Positions 8,385 through 14,711 of a stretch of DNA of 15,424 nucleotides are shown here, piece by piece. The stretch covers positions 1 through 15,424 of the forward strand of contig JAEZAU010000125.1 of NCBI GenBank assembly GCA_023430325.1. The letters are read 5' to 3'. This DNA is from Bacteroidota bacterium. GTDB lineage: Bacteria; Bacteroidota; Bacteroidia; Flavobacteriales_F; PHOS-HE28. Numbering within the stretch: the stretch's first letter is position 1; the number at the start of each line of letters is the position of its first letter. The notes beneath the pieces were generated by a model. That model was not told where the DNA came from, searched no databases, and saw nothing but the letters and a program-made list of their open reading frames with translations. The position numbers and the translations under genes were made by a program.

Positions 8385-8857
8385 GGAAGATCCTTCCGTT
8401 CATTGTGATACTGGTATTGGGCGCATGCAACGATCATGTGGTCTACCAATCCGACATTTCCATTCCGGACGGAACATGGCATCGCGACCTCAGGCCAGAG
8501 TTCAGCTTTGAGGTCACCGACACTGTATCGCAGCATGATCTGTTCATCGATGTGAGGCACACAGGTGAGTATCCATTCAGCGAACTGTTCCTGTTCCTGG
8601 ACTTCTCCGGCCCGAGCGGACGCACAATGCGGGATACCGTGGAGTGCCTGCTCGCAGACCCCTCTGGAAGATGGTATGGCAATGGCACTGGCTTCATCTT
8701 CTCCGATCGCATCCATGCCAAGGTGCTTTACAAGCTGCGCAACAGATTTCCATCCCCAGGACGTTATACCATCAAGCTCGAACAGGCAATGCGCACTGAA
8801 GAGTTGAACGGGGTCCTGGACATAGGCATCAGCCTGGAGCGCTCACAACAAGGTTGA
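8381..8857 (+). CDS. gldH: Gliding motility lipoprotein GldH
   Basis: This 158-aa lipoprotein has a short signal peptide (MRKILPFIVILVLGAC) whose lipobox LGAC puts the lipidated cysteine at residue 16. The mature part (VVYQSDISIPDGTWHRD near its start) matches the GldH family in size and layout: a beta-rich domain of about 140 residues. In Flavobacterium johnsoniae GldH is needed for gliding and is linked to the type IX secretion/gliding apparatus, although homologues also occur in non-gliding Bacteroidota. The protein presumably sits in the periplasm, anchored to a membrane by its lipid. The ATG at 8381 overlaps the stop of ricT by four bases, and PBP1A begins 78 bases downstream. No other gld or spr genes are in the window, so gliding ability cannot be inferred. 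Confidence 0.85.
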   Translation: MRKILPFIVILVLGACNDHVVYQSDISIPDGTWHRDLRPEFSFEVTDTVSQHDLFIDVRHTGEYPFSELFLFLDFSGPSGRTMRDTVECLLADPSGRWYGNGTGFIFSDRIHAKVLYKLRNRFPSPGRYTIKLEQAMRTEELNGVLDIGISLERSQQG

Positions 8858-8935
8858 TGTCTTCCCCAGCGGCCGCCTGAAAACTTGGGCGCCGGCAATT
8901 GGATCGAGCATACTGAGCGGATAATTTCGCCTGGA

Positions 8936-11344
8936 ATGGCAGAGGTGCAGAAGAGGAAGAACAGAAGCTGGTTGGTGTGCTGCTGGTGGCTTGCGGTGCT
9001 GGCGCCGGTATTCGTGCTGGCCGCCGGGCTCATCTACGCAGCCAATACGGATCTGCCCAGGACCGAGGATCTTGAGAATCCGCGTAGCGATCTGGCCACG
9101 GCCATCCTCTTCAGCGACGGTACGCAGATGGGTCAGTACTACCGGCAGAACCGCATTCCGGTCACTTTCGATCGGATAAGCCCCAATGTGGTGAATGCTT
9201 TGATCGCCACGGAAGATGAACGCTTCCATGAACATTCGGGCATAGATCTGCGTGGCACCACCCGTGCAGCCATATACCTCGGGAACAAGGGTGGGGCCAG
9301 CACCATCACGCAGCAGCTGGCCAAAATGCTCTTCACCGAACGGGCAGACAACTTCTTCGATCGTGTCCTTCAGAAATTCCAGGAATGGATCATCAGTGCA
9401 AGGTTGGAAAGGCAATACACCAAGAATGAGATCGTGGCGATGTATCTCAATCGTTTCGATTGGATCAATCAAGCAGTGGGTATCAACAGTGCCGCCCGGG
9501 TCTATTTCAACTCGCCGCCGGATTCCCTGCGCATAGAGGAAGCGGCCATGCTCGTAGGCATGCTGAAGAATCCCGCGCTGTTCAACCCATTGCGGCGTGC
9601 GGATACCACCTTGACACGGCGTATGGTCGTGCTCGATCAGATGCGCAGGAACGGCTTCATCACAACGCACGATTATGATTCCCTGAAGTCACTTCCGCTG
9701 GGACTTCGTTTCCAGCGCGTGGACCATACGGAAGGGCCGGCACCTTATTTCCGTGAACGCCTTCGCGAGAAGCTGCTCAGCATGTTCGCGCAAAAGAACG
9801 ATGACGGCACCTTCAAGTATGCAAAACCCGATGGCACGCCTTACGACATCTATACGGACGGCCTGAAGATCTACACCACGCTGGATAAGCGGATGCAGCA
9901 GTACGGCGAATACGCAGTTCGAGAACACCTTTCCGGCGAGTTGCAACCTGACTTCTTCAAGGACATCTCCAAGAAAAAGAACAAGCCTTTCGACTTCCGC
10001 GTAAGTCAGAAAGAGATCGATGACATACTTACTGCCGCCATGAAGCGCAGCGTGCGCTACCGCATACTTACCGGAAAGCAGTGCGGGAATTGCGAGAGAC
10101 CATCGAGATACGTTGAAAAAGTGAAGCATGAAGGCCGTTTGCACTTCCACTGCAAACCGGACATGGGCGGTTGCAACAGCTTCTGGCCCGTGGTGAAGGA
10201 AGAGGCGATACCCAAGATCTTCGAGGAGCCGGTGAAGATGCGCGTCTTCAGCTGGAAGGGCGAGATCGATACGTTGATGAGCCCGATGGATTCGATCCGT
10301 TATTACAAAAGCTTCCTTCGCAGCGGCCTGTTGAGCATGGACCCCCATACTGGCTTCGTGAAGGCATGGGTGGGCGGTATCGATTTCAAGCACTTCAACT
10401 ATGATCATGTTGAACAGGCCCGCCGGCAGGTGGGTTCCACATTCAAACCGTTCGTGTATGCCACAGCCATTCGTGAAGGCATGGACCCCTGCCGTGAACT
10501 GCCCAACCAGAAGATCTGTTTCGATATGCCCGAAGGCCAGCCGGAATGGTGTCCGCAGAACAGCGATGGTGTGTACGGCGGAATGGTGACCGTGGAGTAT
10601 GCGCTGGCCAATTCATTGAATACCATCACGGCCTGGTTGATGAAGCAGTACGGACCGCAGGCGGTCACCGTACTTGCAAGACACATGGGGGTGAAAAGCC
10701 CGCTGGACCCAGTACCGTCGCTTTGCCTGGGTGTGGCTGACCTCACCCTGATGGAAATGACCGGCGCGTTCTCATCCTTTGCCAATCAGGGCGTGTACAT
10801 CGAACCGATCATATTCACACGGATCGAGGACAAGAACGGTAACGCCATTTTCGATGTGATGCCCAACACCTATGAGGCCCTTGATGAGCGCACGGCGTAC
10901 ATCATGTTGAAGATGCTCAAAGGGGTCACCGACGGTGCGTACAATCCGAGCACCGGCAAGGTGGTGGGCACAGGTCTTAGGTTGAGGACAAGCTGGGGCA
11001 ACCGGCAGAAATACGCGAACATTAAATATCCAACGGCCGGAAAGACGGGCACCACACAGAACAATTCTGATGGTTGGTTCATCGGCATTACGCCGGATCT
11101 TGTAACTGGTGTGTGGACTGGCGCTGAAGATCGCAGCGTTCGCTTTTCCACGACCGAAAAAGGCCAGGGTGCGAACATGGCGTTACCGACCTATGGTTAC
11201 TTCATGAACAAGGTCTACGCGGACCCCTCGATCGAGATAAGTACGGGAGATTTCGAGGCTCCACAAGAACTTTCAGGCACTGACTATAACTGCCGGACAA
11301 AGGGAGATCCAAGCCCTATGCATCTGCCCCCTTCGTGGGATTGA
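8936..11344 (+). CDS. Class A penicillin-binding protein 1A (GT51 transglycosylase + transpeptidase)
   Basis: This bifunctional peptidoglycan synthase polymerises glycan strands from lipid II and cross-links them on the outer face of the inner membrane. With the ATG at 8936 it has 802 residues; the TTG at 8885 would add 17 before a normal basic N-terminus. A single anchor helix spans about 11-35. The GT51 domain (about 60-235) contains ATEDERFHEHSGIDLRG with the catalytic glutamate E93 and GGASTITQQLAKML. The transpeptidase domain (about 475-740) has GSTFKPF with nucleophile S501 and K504, SLN at 560-562, and KTGT at 703-706, so both activities look intact. Between the two domains a linker of about 240 residues carries an unusual four-cysteine segment (C383, C386, C406, C413, with H404 nearby). 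KMRVFSWKGEIDT follows, as in Bacteroidota PBP1A. It is the last gene of the + strand block. Confidence 0.95.
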   Translation: MAEVQKRKNRSWLVCCWWLAVLAPVFVLAAGLIYAANTDLPRTEDLENPRSDLATAILFSDGTQMGQYYRQNRIPVTFDRISPNVVNALIATEDERFHEHSGIDLRGTTRAAIYLGNKGGASTITQQLAKMLFTERADNFFDRVLQKFQEWIISARLERQYTKNEIVAMYLNRFDWINQAVGINSAARVYFNSPPDSLRIEEAAMLVGMLKNPALFNPLRRADTTLTRRMVVLDQMRRNGFITTHDYDSLKSLPLGLRFQRVDHTEGPAPYFRERLREKLLSMFAQKNDDGTFKYAKPDGTPYDIYTDGLKIYTTLDKRMQQYGEYAVREHLSGELQPDFFKDISKKKNKPFDFRVSQKEIDDILTAAMKRSVRYRILTGKQCGNCERPSRYVEKVKHEGRLHFHCKPDMGGCNSFWPVVKEEAIPKIFEEPVKMRVFSWKGEIDTLMSPMDSIRYYKSFLRSGLLSMDPHTGFVKAWVGGIDFKHFNYDHVEQARRQVGSTFKPFVYATAIREGMDPCRELPNQKICFDMPEGQPEWCPQNSDGVYGGMVTVEYALANSLNTITAWLMKQYGPQAVTVLARHMGVKSPLDPVPSLCLGVADLTLMEMTGAFSSFANQGVYIEPIIFTRIEDKNGNAIFDVMPNTYEALDERTAYIMLKMLKGVTDGAYNPSTGKVVGTGLRLRTSWGNRQKYANIKYPTAGKTGTTQNNSDGWFIGITPDLVTGVWTGAEDRSVRFSTTEKGQGANMALPTYGYFMNKVYADPSIEISTGDFEAPQELSGTDYNCRTKGDPSPMHLPPSWD

Positions 11345-11349
11345 CCACG

Positions 11350-11394
11350 GGTCCGCTTTCCGTATCGATCCGCCACGGGATCGGCCTTCGGACC
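11350..11394 (+). other. Nested inverted repeats after PBP1A, possible terminator
   Basis: Six bases after the PBP1A stop, an outer 6-bp stem (GGTCCG at 11350-11355 with CGGACC at 11389-11394) encloses an inner perfect hairpin (CGATCC at 11366-11371, loop GCCACG, GGATCG at 11378-11383). The position suits a transcript end, but there is no T-tract directly after it, only a scattered ATTTTC and TTGTTTTC further on. A Rho-independent terminator is therefore uncertain. Confidence 0.35.
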
Positions 11395-11468
11395 TGCGTC
11401 AAGACATTTTCTGCTTCCCCTGTTGTTTTCTCCCCTACACCGCACCGGAACGACACGCTACCGGTGAT

Positions 11469-11816
11469 TCAACGATCTCCATGACAACTCCTAAGGCAAA
11501 GCTCATACGCCTGAAGCGCTGCATTACGATACCGCTTCCGCTGCTCAGGGAACGCCATGGCGTTGCATCTCGCAATGGCCTCGTTATACGCTATACGGCA
11601 ACGACCACTGCAGGCATTTCGAGCGTGACGCGCTTCGAGGGCACGCACGCGAATGTCTATTTCAGCGATCTCCCGTTCAGGCGCATCATCAGTTGGTTCG
11701 ATCTGCGAAGGAGTGCGGATCAATCCAACGGATACGAGTAGTCCAAGGATCCAGCGCGTCTCCGATGCACTGACATTCTTCCAAAGTGATGCGTTGACTT
11801 TAATGCTCTGATACAT
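11469..11816 (-). CDS. Small cysteine-patterned protein of unknown function (115 aa)
   Basis: This is the only convincing minus-strand gene. Reading from the ATG at 11816, codon choice is like that of the neighbours and the 115-residue product has a clear pattern in its C-terminal half: C69, C73 and C84, then C107 and C111. These are arranged as CSGRCRIAYNEAIARC and later AYELCLRSC, each CxxxC pair next to a Tyr. This suggests two short helices held together by disulfides. The N-terminus contains a short hydrophobic run (WILGLLVSVGLI, 22-33) after a basic stretch, which could be a weak signal or anchor; disulfides would fit export. The stretch between (PTDDAPEREIAEIDIRVRAL) is charged and probably helical. 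I do not recognise a named family. The gene converges on PBP1A and is divergent from the 7-TM gene at 12143. A + frame over it (11481-11741) looks like a shadow. Confidence 0.65.
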   Translation of the reverse strand: MYQSIKVNASLWKNVSASETRWILGLLVSVGLIRTPSQIEPTDDAPEREIAEIDIRVRALEARHARNACSGRCRIAYNEAIARCNAMAFPEQRKRYRNAALQAYELCLRSCHGDR

Positions 11817-12142
11817 GGTGCTTGGGGGTCTTTCCAGGTGACAGTGCAAACTTTCAATTCCCACCGGCCGGCGGGTAGCGTAATTGGCCCGGATGATCTC
11901 CCGTGATTTTTCACGGCAGGGTATGCTACCGGACCATCTCCTTATCTTATCGTGATCATGCTTGTTCTCTGATCACTTTTCGGACAAAAAGGTTACCGGC
12001 AGGTAGAAGACCCAGATGGTGACACGTGTTTTTTCCCGGTTTCACCTATGAAAGGGTCCGATACTTTGGCGCTCTCGATCACTGGGACAAATGCGATCAG
12101 GCATTGACCAGTGGACCTTGCCATGGAACCTTAAGTGAACAG
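11817..12142. other. Intergenic region between divergent genes, with a hairpin
   Basis: This gap of 326 bases between the minus-strand small gene and the 7-TM gene should hold both promoters. I found no full match to the Bacteroidota promoter consensus: a TACTTTG at 12062-12068 is one base short of TAnnTTTG and has no upstream TTG. A perfect hairpin, CCGTGA-TTTT-TCACGG, lies at 11901-11916. It is flanked by a second inverted repeat, GGTAGC (11874-11879) with GCTACC (11925-11930), so the whole section could fold, or could be a protein binding site. A GTG-started + extension from 12026 of the 7-TM frame looks non-coding in composition. Confidence 0.4.
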
Positions 12143-12805
12143 ATGTTCCTTTCGACCTCCACACTGATCATACTGGCGAGCATGGCCTTCGCATTGTGGC
12201 AGTGGCTACGCATCCCCCGGCCACTGCCAGCGCCATATGATGTCCTGGGGTCACTTATCATACTTGCCGCGACTACGGAGTTCTGGGGTGGATATCTGAA
12301 TCACCGGCACATCAATAACACCGCTCTCTACAATGCATTCACGTTCGTTGAAGCGCTCCTGGTCCTCTGGATCCTGAGCGGCATCATGCCCAAATGGCGA
12401 CAAGCCATGCTCCTATCCTCTGGCCTCATCATCATCATCTATTCGATAGGCTATGCACTGCTTGACCAGACCTCGTTGATGCATGGACCGATACTTTTCA
12501 ATTCCATAGCCTTCGTGATCCTGCTCATGACCCTGCTATGGCAACTTGCACAAGACAGCCGGATAGCCTTATACCGAGCACCGGCCTTCTGGCTCTGTCT
12601 TGGCTTTTTGATCTACTTCGCCGGCATCGTTCCTGTCATCAGCCTCCATCGCTTCATCTATTACCAGGATTGGCCTACGGCCTCCAAACTCTACAAGATC
12701 GTACCAGTATTGTGCGCCATCCGTTATCTTCTCGCCGCCTATGCATGCCGTCTGGTCCGCGAACGGCTGCGCAGTGACACATGGGATCCAGATACCAGGC
12801 CCTAG
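12143..12805 (+). CDS. Seven-helix membrane protein of unknown function
   Basis: This 220-aa protein is almost entirely membrane: seven hydrophobic helices at about 4-22, 33-51, 62-80, 87-107, 114-135, 148-168 and 186-204, with a short charged C-terminal tail (RLVRERLRSDTWDPDTRP) on the cytoplasmic side by the positive-inside rule. I chose the ATG at 12143 because it opens directly into helix 1; the frame stays open upstream to a GTG at 12026, but that part is not membrane-like. The layout, with a Tyr-rich LYNAFTFVEALL third helix, resembles small unnamed membrane proteins that often precede NarL-type kinase/LuxR-type regulator pairs in Bacteroidota, as happens here: the kinase starts 94 bases downstream. 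A role as a separate sensor or accessory subunit for that kinase is an inference from position. No enzyme motif is visible. Confidence 0.8.
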   Translation: MFLSTSTLIILASMAFALWQWLRIPRPLPAPYDVLGSLIILAATTEFWGGYLNHRHINNTALYNAFTFVEALLVLWILSGIMPKWRQAMLLSSGLIIIIYSIGYALLDQTSLMHGPILFNSIAFVILLMTLLWQLAQDSRIALYRAPAFWLCLGFLIYFAGIVPVISLHRFIYYQDWPTASKLYKIVPVLCAIRYLLAAYACRLVRERLRSDTWDPDTRP

Positions 12806-12899
12806 GTCCGATCGCCTCTGTCCCCATACGACAGGGCTTGGCGTTCCAGGAATTCCCTGGAGGGACAAGGGTCAGCCGCGGACCTGACCATCTCTGGCC

Positions 12900-13691
12900 A
12901 TGAGCGACACAGGCAGTTTGACCCTTGCCATCATCATCGGCACCGTGCTGGTGCTCACCATGGTGTTCTTCGTGGCCATGCTTCTGGTGGTGAACACCGA
13001 TCGCAGGCACAAACATCAGGCTGAGCTGGCCGAGCTCAATATGAGGCGTGAAAGGGAGGTGATGGAGGCCGAGCGAGAGGCCACGCGCCAGACATTGCGC
13101 GAGGTTGGACGTGAGCTGCATGATAACGTAGGTCAACTCCTTACGGTGGCCCAGATAGGGATGAACAATGCTCTGGAGATGTCCGCTGATGCGGGGTTGT
13201 CCAGCGCCCGCGATGTGCTGGAGCAAGGCATTGAGGAGGTGCGCCGTCTTGGAAGAACGCTCAATACCGATATGTGGGAGGACCATGGTCTGCAGGAGGC
13301 GATCCAAGTGGAAGCCGGCAGGCTCGAGCGGGTGGCTCGCGTGAAGGCACATGTTCTTCTCGATGGCGATCCACCGGAGCTTGCTTCTGATACCAAGACG
13401 ATCCTTTTCCGTGTATTCCAGGAGATCATCTCGAATGCCCTGCGCCATGGCTCCGCTGATCTTTTGGAGATACGGATCGGCGGAAATAGCGGAACACTTC
13501 TTACCGTAAGCGACAACGGAAGCGGATTTGATCCGGATATGGTGCGAAAAGGAAGCGGCCTCCTCAATATTCGCCGCCGGTGTGAGCTTATCGGCCTTGA
13601 GGCCGTGTGCAGCAGCGCTCCTGGAAGAGGCACCACCTGGCAGATAAAACAACGCATTACCGATGGAACATCAAGTGGCCCTGGCCGATGA
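12900..13691 (+). CDS. NarL-type sensor histidine kinase (HisKA_3, 263 aa)
   Basis: This compact kinase has one N-terminal membrane helix (about 7-32) with almost no extracytoplasmic part, then a charged coiled-coil (RRHKHQAELAELNMRRERE) leading into the dimerisation domain. The phospho-accepting histidine is H74 in GRELHDNVGQLLT, the HisKA_3 signature of the NarX/DegS/LiaS group. The ATPase domain has N179 in the N-box (EIISNALRHGS), DNGSGF from D205 and a GSGLLNI G-box, all apparently functional. With no sensor domain of its own, it probably takes its signal from membrane events or from a partner, and the 7-TM protein just upstream is the obvious candidate. Its 3' end overlaps the response regulator gene by 29 bases, indicating coupled translation and a cognate pair. 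Confidence 0.93.
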   Translation: MSDTGSLTLAIIIGTVLVLTMVFFVAMLLVVNTDRRHKHQAELAELNMRREREVMEAEREATRQTLREVGRELHDNVGQLLTVAQIGMNNALEMSADAGLSSARDVLEQGIEEVRRLGRTLNTDMWEDHGLQEAIQVEAGRLERVARVKAHVLLDGDPPELASDTKTILFRVFQEIISNALRHGSADLLEIRIGGNSGTLLTVSDNGSGFDPDMVRKGSGLLNIRRRCELIGLEAVCSSAPGRGTTWQIKQRITDGTSSGPGR

Positions 13692-14331
13692 TCATCATCT
13701 GGTCCGTGATGGGATCGTTACAACGATAAATGGGTTCGGTGATTACAGGGTCACGATCGAAGCTTCGCATGGAAAGGAGCTGATAGACCTGTTAAGAAAG
13801 AACGACCCTCCTGCCCTGGCCATCATCGATCTGAACATGCCGGTCATGGACGGTTATGAGTCGATAGCCTGGCTGAAGGAACATCATCCGGACATACGCA
13901 CCCTGGCCCTCACTTTCGACCCGCATGACGACAGCATGGTGAAGGCCGTAAGGGCCGGAGCGCGTGGCTTTCTGCTCAAGAACGCCCGGCCGCAGACGTT
14001 GAAGGCCGCATTGGATTCGATCATGCTCACCGGTTACTACTACACAGATGAACTGCATCGCACCATGCAGGAGAATCCATTCCTCAAGACCAGACAGGAA
14101 AGAGAAAGAGAGAAGGTGTTGGAAGGCATCACGCCACGCGAAATGGAATTCCTCATCCATGTCTGTTCCGCCGATGAGCCGACCTATGAACAGATCGGCG
14201 AACTCATGGGGGTCCACCGCCGAACTGTGGATGGCTACCGGATCGGGCTTTTCGAAAAATTCGGCATCAAAAGCAAGACCGGGCTCGTGCTCTTCGCCAT
14301 GCGCTGGGGCTTGATCGGCGCAGAGCGTTGA
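13663..14331 (+). CDS. LuxR/NarL-type response regulator (222 aa)
   Basis: This is a two-domain DNA-binding regulator. The receiver domain (about 1-125) has the acidic pair D9/D10 (ALADDHHLVRDG), the phosphorylation site D56 in AIIDLNMPVMDGYE, the switch threonine T84 and K106, so it should be phosphorylated normally. A basic/acidic linker (about 140-155, RQEREREKVLEG) joins it to a C-terminal helix-turn-helix of the LuxR/GerE type (about 155-218), seen as ITPREMEFLIHVC, then TYEQIGELMGVHRRTVDGYR as the helix-turn-helix itself, and KFGIKSKTGLVLFA. The start at 13663 lies inside the 3' end of the kinase gene (29-bp overlap), making kinase and regulator a cognate pair. Target genes are unknown; the adjacent 7-TM and Cys-patterned genes are candidates. 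Confidence 0.93.
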   Translation: MEHQVALADDHHLVRDGIVTTINGFGDYRVTIEASHGKELIDLLRKNDPPALAIIDLNMPVMDGYESIAWLKEHHPDIRTLALTFDPHDDSMVKAVRAGARGFLLKNARPQTLKAALDSIMLTGYYYTDELHRTMQENPFLKTRQEREREKVLEGITPREMEFLIHVCSADEPTYEQIGELMGVHRRTVDGYRIGLFEKFGIKSKTGLVLFAMRWGLIGAER

Positions 14332-14439
14332 TCGGTATTCAATAATGGCTTGTAGATCGGACTTCTCTTTCCAATACAAGTCTTTCACTTTGTGGCATAT
14401 CTCTTGACAACCCGCCAGATCACTGAGATAAGAAATGCC

Positions 14440-14475
14440 ATGAAACAACTCCTACTCTCCCTGTCACTTCTCTAG
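14440..14475 (+). pseudogene. Possible 5' remnant of a secreted-protein gene cut by the IS
   Basis: An ATG at 14440 opens a frame MKQLLLSLSLL that ends in a TAG after 11 codons. A basic residue followed by a run of Leu and Ser is a textbook start of a signal peptide, but the frame stops where the IS110 element's left end should lie. The simplest reading is that the element inserted into the signal-peptide region of an exported protein and the rest of that gene lies beyond the window. At 11 codons this could also be chance. Confidence 0.35.
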
Positions 14476-14489
14476 ACTTGCCCTCGTAA

Positions 14490-14672
14490 CTTCAGTGGTC
14501 ATCGATCTCTGAAGGAGACTGAGCTCCGATCACAGGTGAACCGTTCCGTTCCAGAGGCTTAAAGGCCTATAGGACTTATTGGCACCTGTGATCGCTCGGG
14601 TCTTAAGGCTCATATAGAATCAGAGGCGTAGTGGCCTATTAGAGTTGTGAAGCAAAAAGACCTTCAGCTCAG
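14490..14672 (+). ncRNA. Candidate IS110 bridge RNA
   Basis: The stretch upstream of the transposase folds in the way known for bridge RNAs of IS110 elements such as IS621 (a 5' stem-loop, then a target-binding and a donor-binding loop). Seen here: a 5' hairpin (CTTCAG 14490-14495 with CTGAAG 14509-14514); a 7-bp closing stem (CTGAGCT 14519-14525 with AGCTCAG 14666-14672) around both loops; loop 1, a perfect 12-bp stem (CGATCACAGGTG 14527-14538 with CACCTGTGATCG 14583-14594); and loop 2, a 6-bp stem (GGTCTT 14599-14604 with AAGACC 14657-14662). Each loop is capped by the same AGGC/GCCT hairpin (14555-14568 and 14624-14637), while the flanking internal-loop arms differ, as guides for different DNA targets should. 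The size (about 180 nt) fits the roughly 177 nt of IS621. It ends 39 bases before the transposase ATG. Boundaries, expression and function are inferred. Confidence 0.72.
14552..14648 (+). repeat. Two imperfect 28-nt direct repeats, one in each bridge-RNA loop
   Basis: Units at 14552-14579 and 14621-14648 share 21 of 28 positions. The invariant blocks are CAGAGGC, GGCCTAT and several single bases. The differences fall in the six-base hairpin loop (TTAAAG versus GTAGTG) and in the 3' arm (AGGAC versus TAGAG at the matching place). The hairpin stem AGGC/GCCT is kept in both. This duplication with variable arms suggests two homologous loops that evolved to read different sequences. Confidence 0.8.
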
Positions 14673-14711
14673 CCCCTCCAGGGATCATGTGTCTAACCCA
14701 AAAGTAAGAAC

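Noticed and set aside
8843..9670. Minus-strand open frame of 275 codons opposite the PBP1A start
   Set aside because: It runs across the gldH/PBP1A gap and opposite the GT51 active-site region; it is explained as a shadow.
11481..11741. + strand frame of 86 codons
   Set aside because: It lies opposite the small Cys-patterned gene, whose Cys spacing and codon use look far more like a real protein.
12675..13652. Minus-strand open frame of 325 codons opposite the NarL-type kinase
   Set aside because: It spans the intergenic gap and the kinase gene, whose H, N and G boxes are clear; the minus product shows no domain.
14404..14432. TTGACA followed 17 bases later by GATAAG, resembling a sigma-70 promoter
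   Set aside because: The -10 part is poor and Bacteroidota primary sigma factors use a different consensus, so I do not list it as a promoter.
13792..14448. Minus-strand open frame of 218 codons opposite the response regulator
   Set aside because: The + strand regulator is complete with D56 and a helix-turn-helix; the minus frame extends only slightly beyond it and has no motif.
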